Shown one piece after another: positions 37,850-45,369 of a stretch of DNA of 64,000 nucleotides. A program made the position numbers and the translations under genes. The DNA is taken from assembly GCF_004354015.1 (NCBI RefSeq), contig NZ_SMRU01000003.1, positions 186,001 to 250,000 of the forward strand. The letters run 5' to 3'. Each line of letters starts with the position of its first letter. The stretch's first letter is position 1. The notes under the pieces were generated by a model. The model was not told where the DNA came from. It did not search any database and saw only the letters and a list, made by a program, of their open reading frames with translations. This DNA comes from Arthrobacter terricola. GTDB taxonomy: Bacteria; Actinomycetota; Actinomycetes; Actinomycetales; Micrococcaceae.

Positions 37850-38746
37850 ATGAACGAAACCGGGCGCCCGCAAGATTTCCTGATGTCCAACCCCCGAGCC
37901 GATCGGGTGAGGGATGTCGCGAAACTTGCAGGGCGCCCGGCCCGTTTAAAGCGGGGCAAGTTCCTCGCTGAGGGTCCCCAGGCCGTCCGGGAGGCGCTGG
38001 TCCTGCACCGTGAGCGACGCGCTGCAGGGGAGTCCGGCGTCGTACACGAAGTCTACGCAAGCGAAAGCTGCCTTGAACGGCTACCGGAACTCGCCGGGCT
38101 GGCTGAGGGCGTGGGCTTGCGGCTTGCGAGCGATGACGTCCTTGCCGCCATGGCGGACACGGTGAATCCCCAAGGCATTGTGGCCGTCTGCGACTTCGTG
38201 GACGTGAGCCTTGAGTCGGTGCTCGACGCCGGGCCGCGGCTTATCGCCGTCATGTGCCAGGTGCGGGACCCCGGCAATGCGGGAACGGTACTTCGGGCAG
38301 CCGACGCCGCCGGCGCCGATGCGGTGGTGCTCACCGGTTCCAGCGTTGATATCTACAACCCGAAGGCCGTGAGGTCCACGGCAGGTTCCCTCTTCCATTT
38401 GCCTGTGGTGCTGGGAGCCGACGTCGAGCATCTCGTAGCACTCTGCAAGGAACGCGGCATCGGAATCCTCGCCGCGGACGGCTACGGGACTTTGAACCTC
38501 GACCAGCTTCAGGATGAGAACGCCGCACGACGCCTTGGGGCGTCCGAGGCTACTTCCGACTATCCCCTCGAGGCACCCACCGCGTGGTTGTTCGGCAATG
38601 AAGCCCAAGGACTTTCCGAGGCCGAACTCGCCCTCGCAGACCACCGGGTGGCAGTGCCCGTGTATGGATCTGCCGAGAGCCTCAACCTCGGCACCGCAGC
38701 CACTGTGTGCCTCTACGCCAGCGCGCGCTCCCAGCGGGGCTCCTGA
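37850..38746 (+). CDS. TrmH/SpoU-family RNA 2'-O-methyltransferase
   Basis: 298 aa. An L30e-like substrate-binding N-terminus is followed by the SPOUT knot: QVRDPGNAGTVLRAADAAGA (motif 1), WLFGNEAQGLS (motif 2) and VAVPVYGSAESLNLGTA (motif 3). Acts on ribosomal RNA or tRNA ribose; similar proteins next to rplT are annotated as 23S rRNA methyltransferases. A second in-frame ATG (MSNPRADRVRD) at residue 12 is possible. Confidence 0.9.
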   Translation: MNETGRPQDFLMSNPRADRVRDVAKLAGRPARLKRGKFLAEGPQAVREALVLHRERRAAGESGVVHEVYASESCLERLPELAGLAEGVGLRLASDDVLAAMADTVNPQGIVAVCDFVDVSLESVLDAGPRLIAVMCQVRDPGNAGTVLRAADAAGADAVVLTGSSVDIYNPKAVRSTAGSLFHLPVVLGADVEHLVALCKERGIGILAADGYGTLNLDQLQDENAARRLGASEATSDYPLEAPTAWLFGNEAQGLSEAELALADHRVAVPVYGSAESLNLGTAATVCLYASARSQRGS

Positions 38747-38807
38747 CGCTGCCTCGCATCCCTGCGGTACTCACTCACATCCCCGAACCTGAAGAGGTGG
38801 AGCTTTC

Positions 38808-39725
38808 GTGGCTGCAAATGGCGGTACCAAGGCGATCGTGGCGGCGTTGTCCGCCAACCTGACGATCGCCCTGCTCAAGTTCGTCGCATTCATCCTCACC
38901 ATGTCATCGTCCATGCTGGCCGAGGCGATCCACTCCGTGGCCGATTCCGGTAACCAATTGCTCTTGTTGGTTGGCGGCAAACGTGCGCAACGGGCCGCGA
39001 GCCCTGAGCACCCGTTCGGCTATGGCCGTGAACGGTACATCTATGCGTTCATCGTCTCGATTGTGTTGTTCAGCGTCGGCGGCTTGTTCGCGCTCTTTGA
39101 GGCCTGGGAGAAATTCCAGAACCCGCATGCAATTGAAGGCAGCTTCTGGTGGGTTCCGCTGGCGGTTCTGGTGGGCGCGATCATCGCCGAGTCGTACTCG
39201 TTCCGCACGGCCATCCACGAATCCAATCCACTGCGCGGCAAGCAGAGCTGGGTCAAGTTCATCCGCAATGCAAAGCAGCCCGAACTGCCCGTGATCTTGT
39301 TGGAGGACTTCGGGGCGCTTCTGGGCCTGGTTTTCGCCCTGTTCGGCGTAGGCATGACCCTCGCGACCGGGAATGGTGCATGGGACGCCGCGGGAACCGG
39401 CATGATCGGCCTGCTGTTGGTGGCGATCGCAGTGGTCCTCGCTGTGGAAACTAAGTCGCTGCTGCTTGGCGAGTCGGCCACCAAGGAGGATGCTACGCGC
39501 ATCGCCGAGGCCATCGAAGCGGACGGAACGCGCATCATCCATCTCAAAACGATGCACCTGGGACCGGAGGAATTGCTTGTTGCCGCCAAGATCAGCGTGG
39601 GCGTCGCCGATACCGGCCAGGAGATCGCCCGGGCAATCGACGACGCCGAACTCAGGATCCGCACGGCGGTCCCCATCGCGCGGGTCATCTACCTCGAGCC
39701 GGACGTGGAGCGCGTCCAGGCCTAG
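38808..39725 (+). CDS. Cation diffusion facilitator transporter
   Basis: 305 aa, about six membrane helices: ALSANLTIALLKFVAFILT, the metal-site helix MLAEAIHSVADSGNQLLLL (His/Asp), a second with LLEDFGALLGLVFAL. A cytoplasmic C-terminal domain with KTMHLGPEELLVAAKI follows. Exports divalent metals such as zinc; specificity unclear. GTG start with GAGGTGGAG upstream. Confidence 0.9.
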   Translation: MAANGGTKAIVAALSANLTIALLKFVAFILTMSSSMLAEAIHSVADSGNQLLLLVGGKRAQRAASPEHPFGYGRERYIYAFIVSIVLFSVGGLFALFEAWEKFQNPHAIEGSFWWVPLAVLVGAIIAESYSFRTAIHESNPLRGKQSWVKFIRNAKQPELPVILLEDFGALLGLVFALFGVGMTLATGNGAWDAAGTGMIGLLLVAIAVVLAVETKSLLLGESATKEDATRIAEAIEADGTRIIHLKTMHLGPEELLVAAKISVGVADTGQEIARAIDDAELRIRTAVPIARVIYLEPDVERVQA

Positions 39726-39739
39726 GAGCGTCTCCACCG

Positions 39740-39806
39740 GAGTTTGTGTACAGATCTTGCCCCTTATCCGCTGCTCCGTTAAGGGGTGCGAGCTGTACAC
39801 AAACTC
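39740..39806. repeat. Long interrupted palindrome between convergent genes
   Basis: Outer arms GAGTTTGTGTACAG (39740-39753) and its exact complement (39793-39806), a 6/6-nt internal loop, inner arms CCCCTTA / TAAGGGG (39760-39766, 39780-39786) and a 13-nt loop. It can fold as a 67-nt hairpin in either strand. Possibly a bidirectional terminator, but the sequence-specific AT-rich outer arm suggests a repeated extragenic element. Confidence 0.75.
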
Positions 39807-39821
39807 GCCAGCCGGGGAGGG

Positions 39822-41030
39822 CTATGCTGCCAGCGGCTTCTTGCGTTCCAGCCAACCACTGATGCCGGCGACGCCGAGTCCCAGGACAGCGAGGACCGAC
39901 CCGACGATGGCTGGTGCCACATACCCCCAGCCCCAGGCGATGACCACGCCGCCAAGGAAAGCACCCAAGGCATTGGCGACGTTGAGGGCGGAGTGGTTAA
40001 GCGAGGATGCCAACGATGGCGCGTCCGGCGAGGCGTCCAGAAGGCGGGTCTGCAGCGGCGGGACCAACATGGAACCGATCCCGCCTACTACGAAGACCAT
40101 GACGAGCGCCGACCAAGCCCAGTGGGCCGCGACGGCATAGGCCACAAGCGCCACTGCGATGGCGGGGAGGACGCGGTAGATGGTTCCCATCACCGATTTG
40201 TCCGCAATGCGCCCGCCTACGATGTTCCCTGCGACCATGCCGAGGCCGTAGAGGGCGACGACAAGCGGGATCAGGGCTTCCTGCATGCCGGCGACGGACG
40301 TCATGGTGTGGGCGATGTATGTGTACGTCGCGAAGAATCCGCCGAATCCAATGATGCCGATCAGAAGCGCCAACCAGACCTGGATTCTTTTGAGGGCGCC
40401 GAGTTCCCGGCGGATGCTGGCTTCGGGAGGGGCAGGTTCAAAGGGCACGAACTTCCACATCAGCGCGCTCGTAGTCAGTCCGATCACCCCGACCACGATG
40501 AACAGCAGGCGCCATCCGAACGCCTGGCCAAGCCAGGTGGCCACGGGAACGCCGATGACGTTGGCGATCGTGAGCCCGCCCATGACCATGGAGATTGCCC
40601 ACCCACGCTTCGTCGGCGCAACCAAGCTCGAGGCGATCACTGCGGCAATGCCGAAGAACGCACCATGCGGCAGGCCGGAGGCGAACCTCGAGATCAACAT
40701 GGTTCCGTAGTCCGGGGCGATGAAGGACGACAAGTTGGCGATCGACAGGAACAACATGAGCCCCAGGGCGAGCTGCTTACGGGGGAGTTTGGCACCGAGC
40801 GCCGCGAAGACAGGCGCGCCCACCACGACGCCCAAGGCATAGGCGGAAATGAGGTTTCCCGCCTCGGGCGTGCTGATCCGGAGCCCCTGTTCGACTTCCT
40901 TCAGCAACCCCATCATGGTGAACTCGGTGGTTCCGATCGCAAAACCACCCATCGCCAAGGAAAAGATGGCAAGCGCCACGTGGCGGGATCGGGTCTTCGG
41001 GGAGGTCTTGCTGACAGCAGTGGTGGTCAT
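39822..41030 (-). CDS. MFS transporter, AraJ/DHA1 type
   Basis: 402 aa, 12 predicted helices. GFAIGTTEFTMMGLLKEVEQ at the first helix, GLPHGAFFGIAAVIASSLV in helix 4-5 region and NVANALGAFLGG are features of the drug/arabinose efflux subgroup. ATG 41030 has AGGA upstream. The 163 nt to the NUDIX gene contain no further gene. Confidence 0.9.
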   Translation of the reverse strand: MTTTAVSKTSPKTRSRHVALAIFSLAMGGFAIGTTEFTMMGLLKEVEQGLRISTPEAGNLISAYALGVVVGAPVFAALGAKLPRKQLALGLMLFLSIANLSSFIAPDYGTMLISRFASGLPHGAFFGIAAVIASSLVAPTKRGWAISMVMGGLTIANVIGVPVATWLGQAFGWRLLFIVVGVIGLTTSALMWKFVPFEPAPPEASIRRELGALKRIQVWLALLIGIIGFGGFFATYTYIAHTMTSVAGMQEALIPLVVALYGLGMVAGNIVGGRIADKSVMGTIYRVLPAIAVALVAYAVAAHWAWSALVMVFVVGGIGSMLVPPLQTRLLDASPDAPSLASSLNHSALNVANALGAFLGGVVIAWGWGYVAPAIVGSVLAVLGLGVAGISGWLERKKPLAA

Positions 41031-41181
41031 CGTCCTGTTTCTTGGAATGTGAGCTGAAGGCCGCTCGAAGAGGAATAAATCCGATTTTCAAGCTTAGTGT
41101 GGGACCCGGGCTGAATGCTCGTCAATGTGACAACTCCCATAGGCGGAACGCGGGCGCGCCGGGCAGGGATCCGATGGCCCA

Positions 41182-41187
41182 TAGACT
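41182..41187 (+). promoter_or_regulatory. -10 hexamer TAGACT of the NUDIX gene
   Basis: TAGACT, six bases, GTG 41194. Confidence 0.55.
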
Positions 41188-41193
41188 ATTGCG

Positions 41194-41634
41194 GTGACTG
41201 CTCTGATAAGCGTGGCGGGTGCCGCCGTCGTCGATTCTTTGGACGCTCCAACCCGGCTGCTGGTTGCCCGGCGCAGCGCCCCTCCGCAGTTCGCCGGTAT
41301 GTGGGAGTTCCCCGGCGGGAAACTGGAAGCGGGGGAGACTTTCGAAGCTGCGCTGCACCGTGAACTGCTCGAGGAACTCGGCATTGCGGTGCGCCTCGGT
41401 GCCGAAGTCGAATCCGACGCCGGGCCTGGCTGGCCATTGAACGAGCGGGCTGTCATGCGCGTGTGGTTCGCTGAAGTCCTCGACGGCGAACCGCGGCCCC
41501 TTCAAGACCATGACGAACTCCGCTGGGTCCCGCTCGGCAACGGGACCGAGGCCTTCGCCCTGCCGTGGATTCCCGCCGACTTGCCGATTGTCCGCGCTTT
41601 GCTGGCGCGGGTCGATTCCGGGTTGCGCAGCTAG
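41194..41634 (+). CDS. NUDIX hydrolase, MutT-like
   Basis: 146 aa. Complete Nudix box G-x5-E-x7-REL-x-EE-x-GI, from GGKLEAGETF to HRELLEELGI. N-terminal VARRSAPPQFAGMWEFPGGK is the MutT/CTP-pyrophosphohydrolase pattern. Probably sanitises oxidised or aberrant nucleotides. Ends overlapping by 4 bp with the convergent radical SAM gene. Confidence 0.92.
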   Translation: MTALISVAGAAVVDSLDAPTRLLVARRSAPPQFAGMWEFPGGKLEAGETFEAALHRELLEELGIAVRLGAEVESDAGPGWPLNERAVMRVWFAEVLDGEPRPLQDHDELRWVPLGNGTEAFALPWIPADLPIVRALLARVDSGLRS

Positions 41635-42710
41635 AAAAGCTTCGCCTGTCCAGCGGTTGGATGCGCGACGGCGGCTTCCTTGCGGGCCGTCGCCCTGCGG
41701 TGACTGAACCCGCTGCTTCCGGTGAACCCGTGACGTGCTTTGAAGTATTTGATGCGCCCGGTCAGCCAGGTCTTGTATTCATCGGAGACATAGGCCCCGC
41801 GTCCGTAGAGTCCCTTGTACTTTTCCACTAGCGCGGGGTGATGTGCCGACAACCATTGCATGAACCACTCCCGGGTGCCCGGCCGCAGATACAGCGCTCC
41901 TGCCGTTACTCCGGTGGCGCCGGCGGCGGATAGCGCCGCGAAGAGCGACTCGAGGGCGTCGTCGCTGTCCGTCAGCCAGGGCAGGATGGGCATGGCCATG
42001 ACTCCGCAGGAAAGTCCGGCGTCGCGCAAGCGCAGGATCAGCCTCAGCCTGGCGCGCGGTGCTGGCGTTCCTGGTTCGATGACCGCGGCGAGGGATTCGT
42101 CCGTCATGGCGAGTGAGATGCCGACGTCCACGGAAACCTGGCTCGAGGCGTGCTTCAGCAGCGGAATATCGCGGCTGAGGAGAGTTCCTTTCGTGAGGAC
42201 GGAGAACGGTGTGCCGGACTCGGCCAGGGCTCGGATGATCCCCGGCATCAGCTGGTAGCGGCCTTCCGCCCGCTGGTAGGGGTCCGTGTTGGTGCCCAAA
42301 GCGACGTGGTGGTGGCCCCACGCGGGCTTGGAAAGTTCCTTGCGCAAGACCTCGGCCGCGTTGATCTTCACGATCACTTGCGAGTCGAAGTCATGGCCGG
42401 CATCGAATTCCAGGTACGTGTGGCTCTTTCGGGCGAAACAGTACACGCACGCGTGGCTGCATCCGCGGTACGGATTGATGGTCCATTCAAAAGGCATCTG
42501 GGAACCGGACGCCACCTTGTTGAGCACCGATTTGGCAGTGACCTCATGGAAGGTGACTCCGGAGAACTCGGGGGTTGAGACGGAACGCACAAGCCCGACC
42601 AGCGGCAGCAGGGCGTCCGAAGCTGGGGCGGCTCCGGACGGGACGCTGACGCTGTTGTCTCCGAGCGCCGGACCACGACGTGGTGAAATTGCCTGTGCGT
42701 CCCATCTCAT
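41631..42710 (-). CDS. Radical SAM protein of the Rv2578c family, SOS-box controlled
   Basis: 359 aa. CxxxCxxC iron-sulfur motif in RGCSHACVYCFARKSH, followed by LGTNTDPYQRAEGRY and GIPLL-type core strands. This matches the SPL-like radical SAM family represented by mycobacterial Rv2578c; reaction unknown. Start: RWDAQ after the ATG at 42710 fits the family N-terminus and has GGAG upstream. ATG 42719 is possible, while 42746 would place the LexA box inside the coding sequence. Catalytic cysteines intact. Confidence 0.88.
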   Translation of the reverse strand: MRWDAQAISPRRGPALGDNSVSVPSGAAPASDALLPLVGLVRSVSTPEFSGVTFHEVTAKSVLNKVASGSQMPFEWTINPYRGCSHACVYCFARKSHTYLEFDAGHDFDSQVIVKINAAEVLRKELSKPAWGHHHVALGTNTDPYQRAEGRYQLMPGIIRALAESGTPFSVLTKGTLLSRDIPLLKHASSQVSVDVGISLAMTDESLAAVIEPGTPAPRARLRLILRLRDAGLSCGVMAMPILPWLTDSDDALESLFAALSAAGATGVTAGALYLRPGTREWFMQWLSAHHPALVEKYKGLYGRGAYVSDEYKTWLTGRIKYFKARHGFTGSSGFSHRRATARKEAAVAHPTAGQAKLF

Positions 42711-42719
42711 GGACTCCAT

Positions 42720-42735
42720 TCGAATATATGTTCGA
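42720..42735 (-). promoter_or_regulatory. LexA box upstream of the radical SAM gene
   Basis: TCGAATATATGTTCGA on the plus strand, identical in sequence to the box at 7633. It lies 9 nt from the chosen start codon, over the promoter region; TTGACA is 3-8 nt further upstream on the minus strand. Confidence 0.82.
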
Positions 42736-42806
42736 AGTCTTGTCAAGGCCGCCCGGCGCTACAGGAGAAGATTCCACCGTGAGCTGGACTGCGAACCGGT
42801 CATTGC

Positions 42807-42812
42807 TAGGGT
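42807..42812 (+). promoter_or_regulatory. -10 hexamer TAGGGT of leaderless pcp
   Basis: TAGGGT, six bases, ATG 42819. Confidence 0.55.
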
Positions 42813-42818
42813 GGGTCC

Positions 42819-43454
42819 ATGATCCTGCTGTCCGGCTTCGAGCCATTTGGCGGCGACTCCAGCAATCCATCGTGGGCGGCTGCCATCGCTGCCCGGGACA
42901 TCCTGCGCGCCGAAGGCCACGAGGTCGACGCGATCGAACTGCCGTGCGTCTTCGGCGAATGCGCCACGATCTTGCGGGAAGCCATCAACCGCCTGCGGCC
43001 CGGTCTGGTCATTTGCCTAGGGCTCGCCGGCGGCAGGGACCGGCTGTCCTTGGAACGCATAGCCATCAATTGCGACGACGCCAGGATTCCGGACAACGCT
43101 GGAAACCGGCCCATTGACGAACCGGTTGATCCTTCAGGGCCAGCTGCGTATTTCACGAGCCTGCCTATCAAGTCAGCCCTTCGCGCACTGCAGATCGAGG
43201 GGATCAAAGCCGAAGTCTCGCAGACCGCGGGAACGTACGTCTGCAACCACGTGTTCTATGCCTTGATGCATGAACTATCCACCTCGGACCAGGCTGCTGG
43301 CGTGCGCGGCGGCTTCATCCACGTGCCGTACGAGGACACGCCTACGGCACCCACCATGTCCATCCGGGACATGGGAGAGGGAATCGCCGTCGTTGTTCGC
43401 ACAACGCTGCTGACCCCCGCGGATGCGAAGGTGTCCGCGGGAACGTTGCACTAG
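42819..43454 (+). CDS. pcp: Pyroglutamyl-peptidase I
   Basis: Cysteine peptidase (family C15) removing N-terminal pyroglutamate. LLSGFEPFGGDSSNPSW at the start, Glu in SLERIAINCDDARIPDN, catalytic Cys in GTYVCNHVFY and His in GGFIHVPYED. 211 aa, full length. Cytoplasmic, no signal peptide. Confidence 0.95.
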   Translation: MILLSGFEPFGGDSSNPSWAAAIAARDILRAEGHEVDAIELPCVFGECATILREAINRLRPGLVICLGLAGGRDRLSLERIAINCDDARIPDNAGNRPIDEPVDPSGPAAYFTSLPIKSALRALQIEGIKAEVSQTAGTYVCNHVFYALMHELSTSDQAAGVRGGFIHVPYEDTPTAPTMSIRDMGEGIAVVVRTTLLTPADAKVSAGTLH

Positions 43455-43464
43455 CGAACCGAAG

Positions 43465-44121
43465 TCAACCGGCCTCGCCATCGGGGGATTCAAGCTCCCA
43501 CTGGACCACGACGGCCGCTGAGATCGCCACGGAACCAGCCTCGATCGCGACGCCTTCGCTGGCCGCCGCGCGGGCGAACCCGGCAGCCAAGGGGACCGGG
43601 TTGCCGTGCTCCGGACGTTGGTCGATCGACAGCACCTGTCCCAGTCGCGCACCCGCGAGGGAGGCGAAGCGGGCTGCCTTCGCCTCGGCGTCACGCCAGG
43701 CGGCTTCCTGCGCCTGCGCCGCCACCGCGGTCGAATCCCGAAATCCTTGCTCGATCCCGTTGATACGGACGCTGTCACCTCCCGCCGCAACTGCGGCGGA
43801 GATGGCAGCAGGAGCGGCCGACGGCGGGCTGACGCGGGCCACCAGCGTGGTGGCGGCAGTGTATCCGTTGATCTTTTGCCCGTGGTTTTCACTCCATGCG
43901 AGCTCGGCCCGGAGGTTCAGGCCGCTCGTCCTTAGCTTGGACTCTTCCACCCCGTGTCCACGTAAGGCGCCGGTCACCGCGGAGGCGGTCTGTCCGGCGT
44001 CGTCATATGCTTCCGCCGCGGAATCCCGCCGGACCTCGACAGCGAGCGTGAGGGTGAGCAGGTCGGGAACGGCTTCGGCTGTTCCTTCCCCGGTGACGGT
44101 GATGGTTCGCGTCGTGGCCAT
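43465..44121 (-). CDS. SIMPL-domain (DUF541) protein
   Basis: 218 aa. TITVTGEGTAEAVPDLLTLT at the N-terminus and DAEAKAARFASLAGARLGQV in the C-terminal half are SIMPL features. No signal peptide or lipobox, unlike many family members, so probably cytoplasmic. Function unknown. Confidence 0.88.
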   Translation of the reverse strand: MATTRTITVTGEGTAEAVPDLLTLTLAVEVRRDSAAEAYDDAGQTASAVTGALRGHGVEESKLRTSGLNLRAELAWSENHGQKINGYTAATTLVARVSPPSAAPAAISAAVAAGGDSVRINGIEQGFRDSTAVAAQAQEAAWRDAEAKAARFASLAGARLGQVLSIDQRPEHGNPVPLAAGFARAAASEGVAIEAGSVAISAAVVVQWELESPDGEAG

Positions 44122-44127
44122 GAGGCC

Positions 44128-44133
44128 ATGCTA
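44128..44133 (-). promoter_or_regulatory. -10 hexamer TAGCAT of the SIMPL gene
   Basis: On the minus strand TAGCAT, six bases, ATG 44121. Confidence 0.5.
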
Positions 44134-44186
44134 GCTGCCCGGACTTCCACCGCGTCACGCGTTAAATCCCGGTCGGAGGCTTCAAC

Positions 44187-44192
44187 TAGACT
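44187..44192 (+). promoter_or_regulatory. Possible pheST promoter (-10 TAGACT)
   Basis: TAGACT lies 8 nt before a GTG (44201) and about 113 nt before pheS. Confidence 0.45.
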
Positions 44193-44200
44193 GGAGCTTA

Positions 44201-44296
44201 GTGCCCGTCGGACGCCTCCGGCGAGCACTGCTCCTGCCTTTGCGACGGCCCAGCCATGGCGCTGCCCGGCGGGGACCAATTCCGACTCGTAGCTAA
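44201..44296 (+). CDS. Possible 31-aa upstream ORF before pheS
   Basis: GTG to TAA, ending 9 nt before the pheS ATG. The peptide is Arg/Leu/Pro-rich (PVGRLRRALLLPLRRPSHG) and contains no Phe, so it is not a classical Phe attenuator. pheS itself has only a weak ribosome site, which would fit coupling to this ORF. Confidence 0.25.
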   Translation: MPVGRLRRALLLPLRRPSHGAARRGPIPTRS

Positions 44297-44305
44297 GAAC
44301 AGTAG

Positions 44306-45367
44306 ATGACTGACACTTTGCCGGGCGCTGCCATCCCGAACCCGCTGGATGAAGCCGCCATCACCGCTGCCGTTGAGGACGCAGTCGCTGCGATTGCCGC
44401 CGCATCCTCCCTCGAAGAACTCAAGGCCGTCCGCTTGGCGCACACGGGCGAGAAGTCGCCTTTGAGCCTTGCCAACCGCGAAATCGGCGCGTTGGCCAAG
44501 GAGCACAAGGCCGCTGCCGGGAAGCTCATGGGATCCTCCCGTGGTCGCGTCAACCAGGCGCTCGCGGCACGCACCGCCGTGCTCGAGGCCGAAAACGACG
44601 CCCGCATCCTCGTTGAGGAAACCGTGGACGTCACGGCGGCACCAAGGCGTCGTCGCGCCGGAGCCCGGCACCCGTTGTCGACGCTGCAGGACCGCGTCGC
44701 CGATATCTTCGTTGGCATGGGCTGGGAAATTGCCGAAGGCCCGGAAGTCGAGTCCGAATGGTTCAACTTCGACGCCCTCAACTTCAAGCCGGACCACCCG
44801 GCCCGCGAAATGCAGGACACCTTCTTCGTGGAGCCTCCCGAAGCCCACTTGCTCATGCGCACGCACACCTCGCCGGTACAGGTCCGCTCCATGTTGGAAC
44901 GCGAAGTCCCCATCTATGTGTTGTGCCCTGGCAAGGTGTTCCGCACAGATGAACTCGACGCAACCCATACCCCAGTCTTCCACCAGTTCGAAGGCCTCGC
45001 CATCGACAAGAACCTGAGCATGGCCGACCTCCGAGGCACGTTGGAGCACTTCGCGCGGCAGATGTTCGGCGACGAAGCCCAGATCCGCTTGCGCCCGAAC
45101 TACTTCCCGTTCACGGAACCGTCCGCCGAGCTGGATATCTGGCACCCCGGCGCGAAGGGCGGCCCCCGCTGGATCGAATGGGGCGGCTGCGGCATGGTCA
45201 ACCCGAATGTCCTGCGTGCGGCAGGCATCGATCCGGACGAGTATTCAGGTTTTGCCTTCGGCATGGGCATCGAGCGCACGCTCATGTTCCGCAATGAGGT
45301 CGGCGACATGCGGGACATGATCGAAGGCGATGTACGTTTCAGCGAGCACTTCGGGATGGAGATCTAA
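44306..45367 (+). CDS. pheS: Phenylalanine--tRNA ligase alpha subunit
   Basis: Class II synthetase subunit with the catalytic core. N-terminal coiled-coil arm, then HPLSTLQDRVADIFVGMG, motif 2 CPGKVFRTDELDATHTPVFH and motif 3 GFAFGMGIERTLM. 353 aa. pheT follows by 2 nt. Confidence 0.97.
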   Translation: MTDTLPGAAIPNPLDEAAITAAVEDAVAAIAAASSLEELKAVRLAHTGEKSPLSLANREIGALAKEHKAAAGKLMGSSRGRVNQALAARTAVLEAENDARILVEETVDVTAAPRRRRAGARHPLSTLQDRVADIFVGMGWEIAEGPEVESEWFNFDALNFKPDHPAREMQDTFFVEPPEAHLLMRTHTSPVQVRSMLEREVPIYVLCPGKVFRTDELDATHTPVFHQFEGLAIDKNLSMADLRGTLEHFARQMFGDEAQIRLRPNYFPFTEPSAELDIWHPGAKGGPRWIEWGGCGMVNPNVLRAAGIDPDEYSGFAFGMGIERTLMFRNEVGDMRDMIEGDVRFSEHFGMEI

Positions 45368-45369
45368 CA

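Noticed and set aside
39786..41057. 423-aa plus-strand frame over the minus-strand MFS gene
   Set aside because: The minus-strand protein has clear transmembrane helices; the plus frame is Gly/His/Asp-rich noise.
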